Positions 53,501 through 64,000 of a DNA stretch of 64,000 nt are shown here, in pieces. The notes beneath the pieces were generated by a model. That model was not told where the DNA came from and did no database searches. It was given only the letters and a program-made list of their open reading frames with translations. Position 1 is the stretch's first letter. Each line of letters opens with the position of its first letter. The translations under genes were made by a program, and so were the position numbers. This stretch comes from Undaria pinnatifida (taxonomy: Eukaryota > Sar > Phaeophyceae > Laminariales > Alariaceae), in the NCBI GenBank assembly GCA_012845835.1, contig JABAKD010000030.1:9089805-9153804 (forward strand), written 5' to 3'.

Positions 53501-56500
53501 CAAGCAAGCGTTCTTCCGCTGCATCGTGTGTAACGCCTCTAAGGAGGTGAGGAAACCTATTCATGGGACGGTGGCGTCCTGAACGAAATGCTACTTGGAA
53601 CGTGGTGGGTGTTATTTTTGCGTGTTTTGTTGCCCAAGTCGCAATTTTTCGATATGTTGTAGCCCTGACTTGCGCACAGGAGTCTCGCGGCAGCTGCAGT
53701 AAAAGCTGCGATACGGTGTCGTTGCTCGAGGGGCTCGGGTGGTTTGATGCATCGCTCGCAGCCGCGAGCGCCGCCTCTTTCCCCCGCCGGTCACAAATAC
53801 ACTCATGCGCCTCCGAATAACGAATCAACGCCGCGACTTGTTTTCAGTTCTCTCTCATCTCGACCCCTCTGGCTCCCCTCCCAGGTGATGATTGACCGAG
53901 GGCGAATCGATGAGCCGTCCTCCTGCCACCTCTGCGGAAACACCATGTCGATGGAGCTCGTGCACAACCGCTGCCTCTTCACCGACAAGCAGATGATTCG
54001 CCTACAGGTCGGTCGATGGTGGCGGCGACGGCGGCAGCAATTTGTTGAGCGGGCGATTCCCTACCCAAGCGCCGAGCATGTTTTTTCGTTGATGCCATGG
54101 GAACCCCCTTCCCCCCGCGCGCGCGAGTCCCCCGGTCGTCGCGCTCTTGTGGGCTTCGTACGGTTCTGATAGCATAACGACCTCGCGTTATTTCCCCATT
54201 ATCGGAGTTGCATTTACATCAGTAATGCGAGTATGGTAGCTCCGCCGTTGTGCTGTTCCATTCCGCAACGTACTGCTGTATCCCCCAACACAAGAAAGCT
54301 TACGGGATGCGGCACTAAGAGGTTGGACGGCTGCACCGTCCTGTCTCTCGTCCGGCAAGCCCTTGGCACCAGCCTCCGCGCGTTCGTGGGGACAGTGCAA
54401 ACGCATGTGCGTACAGGGACACGTTCTTGTGGGCGTTATTAATTCCTGACGACACCCTTGGGTAGAGGGTGTTACTAGTCTTGGTAGAGACGGACAGGCG
54501 TCCATGACCGTGCGGCCGTACGCCACGGGCCTCAAATATGAAGTGGTTACCATTTTGGTGCTCCTTTTTCGTCTGGCAGGAAACTCCGGACGAGATCCCG
54601 GAGGGAGAAACGCCTGCTACGGCGACCGTCTTTGCTTTCGACGACCTGGTCGACGCGGTTCGGCCTGGAGACAGGTGCGTCCGTGTCGGTCGGTCGGTCG
54701 GTCAGTCGGTCGGTCGGGGATTCGGTCATTGGTTTGCGCATCACAACCATATTAAACCCTTTTTGCACGATACTCCCTTTATGGGAACGCCACACTTGTA
54801 ATTTGAGTAATAAAAGGATCATTGGGTAATGGAAGGGTCATAGGATCATTGCAGGATTTGGAACAGGGTCAAGTAGGGTGCTGCCGTATAATGTTGAGCG
54901 CAGAGCTTGTGTTTTTGCGACCGAGTTTTCTTTCAATGCCGTTTCGTTTGTCCTCCAGACTAAATGCCTACTCGTGTTTTTTATTTCATGCGTTCATTGC
55001 TCTCGGGGTGTCAGTTACCCCACCACGTGTCCTCCTCCCCCCTCCCCCCCCCCGATTCAGGGGGGAGGTAACGGGAATCTTCCGCGCGGTGCCGAAGCGC
55101 GTGAATCCGAAGCAGAGGGTGGTGCGCTCGGTGTACAAGACGTACGTCGACGTCATCCACTTCAGATCGACGGAGTCGGACTCGGAGGTGGACGGACGCG
55201 GCGGCGGTGGCGCCTCCCACGGGACGGCCGCTGAGCTAGAGAAGGCGCAAGGCGGCGTGGAGAGGTCTCGCTTCTCGCCCGCCAGGATAGCCCAATTCAA
55301 GGAGCTCGCGGCGGATCCCCGTGTCTACGACAAGGTGCGGAGCCTACCCTCGCGTGCTCCTGTCGGAACGAAAGGACGACGACGTCGGCATGTGTTGGGG
55401 GGAGCGTTTGCGTTGCCCCCCGCCCACACCTGTCAATCGCATCCCGTGCCGTTTGACCGTTGTGGTTTTCGAATGCGGCTTCTTACACTTGACCCGCTGG
55501 CTGCACATAGTGTTGATGTCGTCTCTCGCCTTTTGATTGATCTTTTGATCTCGAGGAGTTTTTTTTTGTGTTGCGGAAGTCGGATGGTCTCTATCATGTG
55601 TCCGAGGCTCTATGACCTTTTAAGACTACGGCCATGCGTGATAATTACCACCCCTTCCCTCCCCCCCTTTGTGCTGTTGTTGTGACTGTGGCTGCGGCTG
55701 TGGCTGGCTGCGGTGATTCAGTTGGTGGCGGCGATCGCCCCGTCAATCTGGGAGCTAGACGACGTAAAAAAGGGCATATTGTGCCAGCTCTTCGGCGGCA
55801 ACAGCAAGGTACTAGTAGGCGGTGGGTCCAGTTCAGTACGTACGACGCAAAACAGTAGGAGCGAGAAACATTCTGAAAATCGCGTGCCCCCACGCCGAAT
55901 GCCATGGCACCCCGCGGTGCTGCTGGAGTTATGTCCGTGCGCCTCGTGTTGCGAAGATGGGAAACGGTGTAGGGGCTGTTGTGCCTGAACTCGGGCTCCT
56001 GGTGAGGTGTCAAAAGCTTCTCTTTTCGCTGAACCCCCTTTGCGCGTGTCCCGCACCCACCCACCCCCGGCCCACCCCCCACCCGCTCCTAACGCATCCC
56101 CTAAAAACATTATGTGTATGCAGGCAGTATCGGCGAAGGACGACGATGAAGAGCTCGACCCGGAAACAGACGCCCTGACGGACCCCAACGCTCATGACGC
56201 CCACGCGGAGAGAATGGCAGCACGGCCTACCGTCAGCAGCACGCGCGGGAACAGGTGAGGCAAGCGGGGCAGGAAGGGAGAGAAGGGGGGGGGGGGAGAA
56301 AAGAGAGAGAGAGATAAATGATAAACAGAGGAGAGAGATGGGGGAGAGAGGAGGCTATAGAGGGGAGAGAAAGGGGGGACGGCGCGGGGAAGGAATGACG
56401 AAGGTTGCCACAGAGCTTGCTGAAATAGCAGCAGTACAGTCAATGCCTGGGGGGCTTTGGAGTGGCCTTGGTGCTGTCCTGAGCGACGTTTTACGTCGGT

Positions 56501-56902
56501 TTTGAAACGGCGCACAGCCACATTGTTTTTGTTGAGCGGTTTGCTCGCTGCAGTGCTCCTGCACGATAAGTTGAGTGGGTCATTATTTGGACCCCATGCT
56601 CCCCTGATGGCGCTGCACGCCGCAGGTAACTACTGTACAATGTACACGTTTGAGGGACAATTAGAGTTTTCCCCTCGCACAGATCGCACGCTTCTCTCTC
56701 CGCCCGAACAGCTTGAGACGTCGATTTATCGATTTTCTTTGCCGTCGTGTTTGAGGTCACAGCTCTACGTCAATTGTGGCATACTTTTCCCCCCCCTCGT
56801 GAAATACGTTTGGGTCTTGTCAGGACGCGAGGGGAGATAAACGTCCTCATGTGCGGAGACCCCGGTACGAGTAAATCGCAGCTCCTCGCCTTCGTCCACA
56901 AG
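50562..56902 (+). CDS. MCM4: MCM4, replicative helicase subunit, exons 1-10 (gene continues beyond the window)
   Basis: Exons are 50562-50972, 51796-52488, 52845-52934, 53382-53546, 53885-54007, 54580-54674, 55061-55334, 55722-55808, 56124-56254 and 56824-56902, with phases matching at every junction. The protein has a long Ser/Pro/Thr-rich N-terminal tail with many SP and TP sites ([10 protein letters not shown]), as expected for a target of CDK and DDK. A poly-Gly stretch follows, then VIWGTDVNV, which identifies MCM4 among MCM2-7. A CxxC pair in exon 4 (CIVC) and another in exon 5 (CHLC) form the zinc finger. [20 protein letters not shown] leads into the AAA+ domain, and exon 10 has Walker [15 protein letters not shown]2-7 unwinds DNA at replication origins in the nucleus. 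Walker B, the arginine finger and the C-terminus lie beyond the window. Confidence 0.95.
51180..51461 (+). repeat. 141-bp tandem duplication in MCM4 intron 1
   Basis: Two copies (51180-51320 and 51321-51461) begin AATGATGTGCTTGCCTCGG and end near GTACCGAGTGTGTA. They differ at only one or two positions, so the duplication is recent. Confidence 0.9.
51796..52488 (+). CDS. MCM4: MCM4 exon 2 with poly-glycine tract and MCM4 signature
   Basis: The exon starts [15 protein letters not shown] after a CTTCCAG acceptor. It carries a Gly-rich run coded by GGT/GGC repeats (52060-52200), split by DEEEEEDGD. It then enters the conserved domain at [11 protein letters not shown] and ends [18 protein letters not shown]. 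The glycine tract is a trinucleotide expansion in a region that is disordered in other MCM4 proteins, so it probably lengthens a flexible tail. The reading frame before and after it is consistent. Confidence 0.9.
54675..54722 (+). repeat. CGGT microsatellite directly after a splice donor
   Basis: The donor ACAG|GTGCGT of MCM4 exon 6 is followed within ten bases by about ten CGGT/CAGT units. A similar GGTC/CGGT tract occurs at 20105-20290, shortly after a donor of the SbcD-SbcC gene. Both are intronic. Confidence 0.8.
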
Positions 56903-56995
56903 GTCAGTCGAAAATCCCTCTGACTTGTTGGCAAAGGTGTCGCGAACTTTGGAAAGTTGAATGTGTGGGCGTTGGGCGGCTTTGGGATGTCCTAC

Positions 56996-57438
56996 TGTTA
57001 TGGAAATGTTAGCACATAGCCAGTATGAGTCAATGTTCAGTAGCACTGCACTTGTACGTCGTAGATCATCGTAGATCTGTTATGGGTCGGTTGGTATGTA
57101 ACGTGCGTATGAATATGCGGAGGAATTACTTCTGTAGGATTCTCTGTTGCCTTGGCGAGTAGCTCACTCTCTCGTGTGGATCCTTCCGGATTGTCTAGCA
57201 TCGTAGCCATCCTGGTCATCTCCAGTACCCAGCCAACTTCTGGACTCCTGCATAGTCTGCGGTTTATCTGCGTGTGTTGGCCACATAAGCGCCCGTGTTT
57301 ACAACATTTTTACATCTTCTCGACACGGAAGCACTCGAGTCTTCCAGGCTATCCACTGCACAGTGTCACCAACCCGACTAGCGTCGGGGACACAGCCTCT
57401 CTGCCACCGTGCTGGGGTATACCACAATATCCATAATA
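56996..57438 (+). repeat. 5' LTR of the copia element
   Basis: It runs from TGTTATGG to CCATAATA, a near-perfect inverted pair, but ends in TA rather than the usual CA. It matches the 3' LTR with about eight substitutions and one 3-bp indel. All differences fall in the last 180 bases and the first 260 are identical. The sequence following it, GGTTATTATAGCC, may be the primer-binding site. It is only loosely like the complement of an initiator-tRNA 3' end. Confidence 0.93.
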
Positions 57439-58370
57439 GGTTATTATAGCCTCGTGTGTGTGAGTGGGAGCCTGCGGCGACTGCGCGTCTACTGCTGTCG
57501 CCGAGTGCTGTGGAGAGCACACCCGTCCTCCAGGATTCGCAACTTTTGGATCCTTCAGGATTTGGATATTTTTGGATTCTGCTGAATTTGGAGATTCTGC
57601 AGGATTTTTCCGCGGGGAGCTACTGCTGGAGTCAGCTTTCTGCTGAAGGCCACACTGAGTCAACCCGCTTGCTTGTTGGGCCCGGACTGATCACCTGGGC
57701 TCTCGGCGGCACATTCGGTACGCAACTGTCTGTGTAAAGCATTCGGGGGCGCAATTCCTAGGCGCTGACTCCGGTCGGTGAATAGAGTTGTGCAGGTTGT
57801 TGGTTCTGCGCGCGGAGTACCGTTATTTCTTATACTCAGTTCCGCGTGTTTGCAACCGACTTCCGAATACCAAATCGCCTGCGCTTAGATTCTTCGCGAG
57901 GCGTAGTCTGTCCAAGACACCTTCCACATACCTTGTTGCCGGCTTGGTCGCGTGTGTAGGTTGAGGATATGACTGCTAGCTGGTAGCCGGCCGCTGCTAC
58001 AGCTACTCACACGTGCTAGCTCACGTAAAGTTTGCGCTGAAAGACCCGTAACACTACGCAGTGCACCACGCTGTGTACCTGCAGGACCAGTTAAGTGGCC
58101 GGAGCTGACTACTCGCCACATCACCGCAGCCTCGTCAACCGCGGTTGGTCACAGCTGTGCTCACGGGAGCGCAGTCGTCCGAGCGGGGGGCTTGCGAGCT
58201 TCCGGCGGACTCGGGTTGCCAACTACGGCTCTGCGACCTACCTTTCACCCTACCTCTGTGTAGAGCTGCCCCACACATTTCAGGCGCGCCAGCCCGTCTC
58301 AGGTGATCAGGGCGTCTTGCGGGTGCAGCGCTTTTCAATCACACCCATCGCGTGTCCCTGTCTCTAAGCT
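57439..58370 (+). other. Leader of the copia element between 5' LTR and gag
   Basis: About 930 bases separate the LTR from the first gag-like ATG. The possible primer-binding site is at its start. No open frame of note is seen. This leader should contain the packaging signal, but it cannot be identified by eye. Confidence 0.6.
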
Positions 58371-60180
58371 ATGGCGAACTCATCAAGCTCTAGTTTTGGG
58401 CTCCACCGTTTACTAGATTCCATTGGACAATGCTCTGGGTCTACCTTTCGCGTGTGGAAGGAAAGCTTCGAGCACGTCATCAACATCCATGCGCTGGAGC
58501 TTCTCACGGTCTCACGCGGATTGGCCGGCCAGTTGCTTTATTTATTTTTACTTATTGCTGTTAATATACAGCTATACCGCGCTGGTGACCAGACCCTCTG
58601 GCTGCTACTCTGGCCGACGTTACCGCTTGGGACAAGGCCGACAGCCGCCTCTACTCCCTCCTGTTCTTCGCGACTACCGGCTCGGCGCGGATCACCGTTC
58701 AGGCTCACCGAAAGGCGGGCACTAGCGCCGAAGGCAACGGACAGTTGGCTTGGGCGGCTCTGAACGCGCGGTTCGACGCCCACACCCAGGAAGCTCGGCG
58801 TGCGTGACACAAGGAGCTCTTCGCCCTCACGCACGTTGCGGGTGGTGATCCTGTTGACTTCTTCTCCAAGGGATGCGAGCTCAAGCTCCGCCTCGAGACT
58901 CTGGGGGAGAAAGTATCAGACGAAGTCTACCTGGATATCATGCTCTCGGGCCTGACGTGTGCCCCGGAATTCCACTTTGCCCGGGAGATGCACTACCGAA
59001 CGAATTTACATCGGTCGACTGTCTTCAGGACACGGCCAACCGCTTCTTTGTGGACCAGCAGTCGCGCAAGGCGGCGGGGCCCGCGGTCTCGGGCAGGGGA
59101 GCCGCGATGGCCGCGTCCAGCAGCGACCAGTGCCACCGCTGCAAGAAGTTTGGACATTTCCAGCGAGACTGTCCGAAGTCTGCGCAGCCGTCCCGACCGA
59201 CGAAAGGGAAGAAGCCAGGCAACAAGCGCGGAAGTGGGGGGAGTGGGCAGTCCAAGTGGTGCTCCTTTCACCGCACGAAGACGCACAGCGATGCTGAGTG
59301 CAAGGCTCAGCAGGACAACCGAAACAAGAAGCAAGAGGAGCTTCGAGGGTTGGCTGCGAACCTGGCACTGCTTCAGGCAGCCGGTCTGGCCAACTTCTCC
59401 CACTTGGCGCAGCCGTTTCAGGCGGCGGCGCCCCAGGCGTCTCAGGCCCCTTCGGAACCAACCACGTTCGGGTTCTCCTTCAACGCTCTCGCCGCCTCTG
59501 CAGGTCCTGCCGCCTCGCCGGGAGCTTCCGCGTCTGCCTCATCCGCGTCGTCTGCGCGGGACCACCACTTGCCTTCCGAGTACTTCGGTGCTTTCATGGT
59601 TTCTTCTGCGGCGGAGTCGTCGCTCGCTCCTTTTCGCTCCGACGGATCGTCCATCCTGATGTTGGTGGATAGCGGAGCGACGGACAATTACCGAGATTCT
59701 GCGCTTACGCCTGGCGTGCGGGCTCACATGCGTGACATTGAAGACCTTCGGATCCCGCTCCCGATCATTGCCGCTGGGCAGCACGTTCTTCACGGCGTTA
59801 CGACGGGGGTTCTCTTCGGCACGGTCGCCGACGACAGCGGCAACGATAGGCAAGTTTCCTTCCGTGTCGTCTTAGTACCGGGGCTGGGGACCAACCTCTT
59901 CTCCGTCACCGCTGCGCTGTCGAATGGAGTGACCTCCCTCTTCTATCCGGGCAACCCCAGGCTGGAGTCGGGGGACGTAGTCGTCCCGATGAAAATCCGA
60001 GGAGTGGATGACACCGGCAAGATCACTTGCTCCATCACCGTGAAGTTCGGCGCTGGGGATGGCGGTCGGCAGACCCTCGGGGAAGCTCCTGACGGCCTTG
60101 CCTTGCGGGTGGGGACTGCTAGTCTCTGGCACCGGCGCATGGGGCACATCAACAGCAAGAGCTTGGATGTGTTGAGGTAG
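58371..60180 (+). pseudogene. Broken gag, protease and pre-integrase region of the copia element
   Basis: The gag frame opens at ATG 58371 (MANSSSSSFGLHRLL) but the similarity moves to a second frame by about 58590 and to a third near 58970-59000. A TGA lies in the second frame at 58805. An AT-rich stretch at about 58533-58580 marks the first break. In the third frame are the CCHC knuckle CHRCKKFGHFQRDC (59131-59172), the protease motif LVDSGATDNY (about 59662) and LWHRRMGH of the GAG-pre-integrase domain. A TAG at 60178-60180 ends it. Confidence 0.85.
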
Positions 60181-60639
60181 GAGGCGGCCAACGGCATCGA
60201 TTACACCGGCGACGTGCAGGACTGCAGTGCGTGCCTTCTTGGTAAGAGCTCTCAACAGCCGCACCCAAAGCACGCCGTTTACGGCGTTTCACGCGCCTTT
60301 CAGATCGTATTCGTCGATACCCTTGGTCCTTTCACGCCTACCGCGTTGGGCGGCTTCAAATACGCCGCCAAGTTTGCCGACCAACACACCAAGTGGAAGG
60401 AGGTCGTCCTCATGAAGGATAAGACTTGCTCGACTGACGCCCTCGAGTTGTTCAACAAGGGGACCGTCATCCCCCGCAGCGAGCGCATCCACGTGCTTCG
60501 TGCGGATAAGGGAACCGATTTTACGAGCTCGGCCTACCGACAGTAATAGTACTGCCTGGACATCGGCATCCAGCTACAATTTGCATCGCCAAACACCCCC
60601 CAGCAGATCGGAGCGAATGAGCGTGCAGATAGGACGATC
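60181..60639 (+). pseudogene. Integrase core of the copia element, interrupted by stops
   Basis: In the same frame as the upstream protease, this part holds CSACLLGK of the zinc-binding end, VFVDTLGPF with the first catalytic Asp, and VLRADKGTDF with the second. Two adjacent stops, TAA then TAG, lie at 60544-60549. After them comes NTPQQIGANERADR with the catalytic Glu region. The integrase would be cut into fragments without readthrough. Confidence 0.85.
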
Positions 60640-63327
60640 ATGAACATCGTGCGTTGCATGCTCGCTGATTCTACGCTGCCGAGCCTTCTTTGGGGAGAAC
60701 TGATGCACACGGCGGTCTACCTGAGCAACCGGACTCCTCATGCAGCCTTGCACAACGGGACGCCGTACAAGGCGCTCTACGGCAAGGACGCGCACCTTGG
60801 ACACCTTCGGGTGGTCGGGGCACGGGCGTTTGTGCTTGAAGAGACGCACACCAAGAAGTTTGAAAGCCGTGCGTGGGAAGGACGGTTGGTGGGCTACAGC
60901 CTGGACAGCAAATCCTACCGTCTCTACAACGCTCAGACGAGACGAGTGCGGGAGATTCGCAACGTTATCTTCATTGAAACGACTCCCGCGCCGCCTTCGT
61001 TGGCCGAGCGTGGTTTTGACGACGGGGAGTTCACCTACGCCGACCAGAATGACATGATCCGAGATGTGCGCAACTACACCACCAACCACTCGGTCGATGC
61101 GGTTTCTCCCAATCATGCCGTCGGGGACCCGTCTGTTCTCGAGCTTGTCGAGGACATCTCCACGGTCAACAACCGTGACCTTGGGCTCAGCTCCGCTGAC
61201 CCTTCTCCTGCCGCCGAGGATGGGCCTGCGGACGACAGCCGTGCCTCGCCTGGAGGAGTCAGCCCTCCTGAGTCGGGTAACAGTGCACCTTCACCTGCCG
61301 CATCACCTTCCGGTCCTGCTCCGGCCGGGTCATCATCTGGTCCTGCGTCGCCGCCTGGTACGTCGAGTACTGGTTCTGCTCCAGTTGGTGCTGCATCGCG
61401 GGGTCGTTCCGCGTGTGGGCGTGGTTCATCTCGTGGTGGGCGTGACACCCGCGGTGGCTCTTCGCGTGGTGCATCTGCGCGGGGAGGGATCGCGACGCGT
61501 GGTGGACGTGGTTCGGTGAGTGGGCGTGGTTCTCGTGGTGGTCGCGGCTCCATGTCAGCCCCTCCTGACACCAGGATTACCCGGGCGATATCGCGCGTGC
61601 CCAACCAGAAGACCCTCAGCGAGCTTTGTTGGCTTTGGTACGCGTTTCCCGCGATGGGGGAGTTTCCTGACGTCGCGCACAGGGACGCCACATTGGGATT
61701 CACGGAATACGCATACGCCGTAGGGGCAGTGCAACCAGACGTTCCTCGCACCATCCAGGAAGCACGGGCCTCACCGGACGCAGCGAAGTGGAACGCAGCT
61801 GCCGAACGCGAGATGAAAAGCCTCAACGACCGCAAGGTCTACAAACTCGTCCCGCGCTCAGCCGTCCCTCCGGGAAGGAAGCGCATCAAATCCAAGTGGG
61901 TGTTCAAACGCAAGGCCGACGGCTCCTTCAAGGGACGTGTCGTAGCCCAGGGCTGGAACCAAGTTCCCGGACTCGACTGTTGCAGCACCTACGCTCCGGT
62001 GTGCAGGATCCAGAGCGTGCGAATGGTGGCGTGCATCACCGTGGAGTGCAACCTCATCTTCGACCAGAGGGATGTTTCTACCGCTTTCCTCTACGCGGAC
62101 ATCCAAGAACAAGTGTTCGTTGAACAACCACCCGGTTTCGAGGTCAAGGACAAGAATGGAGGTGACCTGGTAATGCAGCCGAAGAAGAGCCTCTACGGAC
62201 TTGCTCAAAGCCCAGGCAACTGGTTCAACACCATCGATCCCGTGCTTGTCGAGATTGGCTTCGTCGCACTCAAGTCAGACCCGTGCGTGTATTTGTACGA
62301 TCACAACGGGGCCAAGATCTACCTGACTCTCTACGTCGATGACCTTCTCCTGGCCGGCAACGACTCTAGCGCCATTTCGATGGTGAAAGGGAAGTTGCAA
62401 GAGCGCTTCAAAATGACCGACATGGAGGAAGCATCTCTCGTACTCGGAATGGAAATGAAGAGGGATCGCGAGGCAGGTACCTTGACTATTTCCCAAGAGG
62501 CATACTGCAAATCGATCCTTGAACGGTTCGGGATGTCGGACTGCAAGCCGACTAGTACACCTGTGCACGGCTCCGAAATCTCGAACAACCAGCCCGAGGA
62601 CACACGTCTCAACGAGGAGGAGACGCGCAAGTACCAAGGGATCGTCGGATCGCTCATGTACATTGCGCAAGTGCTGAGGTATGGCATCATGTACGCGACA
62701 GGCCAACTGGCTCGCCCGCTGGCGAAACCCAGCAAGGTGCATATGGTGGCGGCAAAGCATACTCTTCGCTATCTAGCAGGAACGACCAACTTTAGCATCA
62801 CCTACAAGAAAGGTGGTTTTAAGCTCGCGACCTTCTGGGACTCGAACTGGGCAAACAACCCTGACAACGGGAAGTCGACCTCAAGCTACGTGACGATGCT
62901 GGCAAACGCTCCGATGAGCTTCAGGTCGGGGCTGCAAGGTCTGACTGCGATGTCCATCATGGAAGCGGAGCTGGTCGCGTCCGCCCTGGCGATGAAGGAA
63001 GCAGTGTTTTGCTCAAACATGCTGACGGAGCTTGGATTCGGGAAGGAGTTTGCACAAATGCCTGTGTACTGCGACAACACGGCTACTCTACATGCATTGG
63101 GGAACCGGTCCTTCAGCTCGAGGACCAAGCACATCGCATTGCGCTTCTTCTTTATCCGAGAACTGGTAACGGAGGGGAGGATCTCCATCCATTACGTCCC
63201 GACGGAGGACAACCTCGCCGACATCGGTACAAAGCACTTCAACAATCACAGGTTCAAGCACCTTATGGACCTCATCAACAAGTTCGACGTCAACAAGGTC
63301 ACCACCGTCGAATTTAAAGGAAAATGA
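60640..63327 (+). CDS. Reverse transcriptase-RNase H part of copia pol (895 codons open)
   Basis: From an in-frame ATG the frame is open for 895 codons. It starts in the integrase C-terminal part (SNRTPHAAL, GKDAHLGHLRVVG), passes a Ser/Pro/Gly/Arg-rich linker (about 61200-61560), and enters the RT at VYKLVPRSAVPPGRKRIKSK. The RT has DVSTAFLYADI and the catalytic YVDDLLLAG (62332-62343). RNase H follows, with TFWDSNWANN, MEAELVASA and VYCDNTATLHALG, and the domain ends ADIGTKHF. The frame is the same as that of the upstream broken part, so this is the surviving 3' part of one polyprotein rather than a separate gene. Confidence 0.92.
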   Translation: MNIVRCMLADSTLPSLLWGELMHTAVYLSNRTPHAALHNGTPYKALYGKDAHLGHLRVVGARAFVLEETHTKKFESRAWEGRLVGYSLDSKSYRLYNAQTRRVREIRNVIFIETTPAPPSLAERGFDDGEFTYADQNDMIRDVRNYTTNHSVDAVSPNHAVGDPSVLELVEDISTVNNRDLGLSSADPSPAAEDGPADDSRASPGGVSPPESGNSAPSPAASPSGPAPAGSSSGPASPPGTSSTGSAPVGAASRGRSACGRGSSRGGRDTRGGSSRGASARGGIATRGGRGSVSGRGSRGGRGSMSAPPDTRITRAISRVPNQKTLSELCWLWYAFPAMGEFPDVAHRDATLGFTEYAYAVGAVQPDVPRTIQEARASPDAAKWNAAAEREMKSLNDRKVYKLVPRSAVPPGRKRIKSKWVFKRKADGSFKGRVVAQGWNQVPGLDCCSTYAPVCRIQSVRMVACITVECNLIFDQRDVSTAFLYADIQEQVFVEQPPGFEVKDKNGGDLVMQPKKSLYGLAQSPGNWFNTIDPVLVEIGFVALKSDPCVYLYDHNGAKIYLTLYVDDLLLAGNDSSAISMVKGKLQERFKMTDMEEASLVLGMEMKRDREAGTLTISQEAYCKSILERFGMSDCKPTSTPVHGSEISNNQPEDTRLNEEETRKYQGIVGSLMYIAQVLRYGIMYATGQLARPLAKPSKVHMVAAKHTLRYLAGTTNFSITYKKGGFKLATFWDSNWANNPDNGKSTSSYVTMLANAPMSFRSGLQGLTAMSIMEAELVASALAMKEAVFCSNMLTELGFGKEFAQMPVYCDNTATLHALGNRSFSSRTKHIALRFFFIRELVTEGRISIHYVPTEDNLADIGTKHFNNHRFKHLMDLINKFDVNKVTTVEFKGK

Positions 63328-63524
63328 GTAATTTGTTTGTTTGACTCTGTCTGTTTGGAATTAGCTTAAACTTTTGATTTCTTTCGTAGGATTGAAGATT
63401 GTAGTTGGTTGTGTAGGAAACAATGAATATCATCACTTGGTTGAAACACGCATGACACGCATTCGTTTGCTTAAATTTATCATCATTAGTTTTGGTACAA
63501 TTCAGAGCAACTTTCATTGAGGAG

Positions 63525-63970
63525 TGTTATGGAAATGTTAGCACATAGCCAGTATGAGTCAATGTTCAGTAGCACTGCACTTGTACGTCGTAGATCATCG
63601 TAGATCTGTTATGGGTCGGTTGGTATGTAACGTGCGTATGAATATGCGGAGGAATTACTTCTGTAGGATTCTCTGTTGCCTTGGCGAGTAGCTCACTCTC
63701 TCGTGTGGATCCTTCCGGATTGTCTAGCATCGTAGCCATCCTGGTCATCTCCAGTACCCAGCCAACTTCTGGACTCCTGCATAGTCTGCGGTTTATCTGT
63801 GTGTGTTGGCCACATAAGCGCCCCTGTTTACAACATCTTTACATCTTCTCCTCAACACGGAAGCACTCGAGTTTTCCAGGCTATCCACTGCACGGTGTCA
63901 CCAACCCGACTAGCGTCGGGGACACAGCCTCTCTGCCACCGTGCTGGGGTATACCATAATATCCGTAATA
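63525..63970 (+). repeat. 3' LTR of the copia element
   Basis: It starts TGTTATGG after a short purine stretch (TTGAGGAG, probably the polypurine tract) and ends CCGTAATA, followed by the target duplication CCTAC. It is 3 bases longer than the 5' LTR because of an insertion at TCTTCTCCTCAACACGG. Confidence 0.93.
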
Positions 63971-64000
63971 CCTACCTTCGCCGATTCGTGAATTATAGCG
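63971..64000 (+). other. MCM4: Resumed MCM4 intron 10 after the insertion
   Basis: The second copy of CCTAC and 25 more bases of host intron sequence end the window. The acceptor of this intron is not included. Confidence 0.8.

Larger units (their letters stand above)
56996..63970 (+). mobile_element. Ty1/copia LTR retrotransposon inserted in MCM4 intron 10
   Basis: The element is 6975 bp, flanked by CCTAC on both sides (56991-56995 and 63971-63975), a 5-bp target-site duplication. It has LTRs of 443 and 446 bp. The inner order is CCHC zinc knuckle, protease, GAG-pre-integrase, integrase, reverse transcriptase and RNase H, which is the copia order with integrase before RT. It lies in the same orientation as MCM4, 93 bases into the intron after the Walker A exon. 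The coding region has at least two frameshifts and several in-frame stops in its gag-integrase half, while the RT-RNase H half is open. The copy is therefore probably not autonomous now. Confidence 0.95.

Overview
This window is nuclear DNA from an intron-rich eukaryotic alga, most likely a stramenopile and plausibly a brown alga of the Ectocarpus type. Four protein genes are split into short exons by introns of 0.3 to 6 kb. Introns carry many micro- and minisatellites and SINE-like repeats, and there is a Ty1/copia element. Two genes start with a signal peptide followed by an Ala-Phe-Val motif, the bipartite plastid presequence typical of algae with a red-type secondary plastid. The taxonomic call is an inference. 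There are no prokaryotic operons, Shine-Dalgarno sites or CRISPR arrays.

Layout. (1) About 623-4663, minus strand: a six-exon gene for a plastid-targeted, fibrillin/PAP-like protein. (2) 4664-10363: no convincing gene. It holds a 2.6 kb stretch rich in GTAAC/GTTAC words, tandem repeats and a GC-rich island. (3) 10364-37100, plus strand: a very large gene with at least 24 recognisable exons. It encodes an SbcD/MRE11-type nuclease fused in one chain to an SbcC/RAD50-type ATPase with a CxxC zinc hook, headed by a probable plastid presequence. The part that should carry the last two nuclease motifs falls in a region with a 500-base assembly gap (16876-17375). (4) 37101-40493: intergenic repeats. 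(5) 40494-50276, minus strand: ribosomal protein eS24 (135 aa) in four exons over 9.8 kb. Its 6.2 kb second intron contains eleven copies of a 76-nt hairpin element whose basal stem partly covaries. (6) 50562 to the window end, plus strand: MCM4, a subunit of the replicative helicase, exons 1-10 up to Walker A. It is divergent from eS24 across only 285 bp. (7) 56996-63970: a Ty1/copia retrotransposon inserted in MCM4 intron 10, with 443/446-bp LTRs and a CCTAC target duplication.

The exon models rest on protein similarity, splice-site sequence and phase continuity. I chose each junction so the reading frame carries through, and this works for almost all junctions. The strongest leads are the single-chain SbcD-SbcC protein with plastid-type targeting and the hairpin array inside the eS24 intron.
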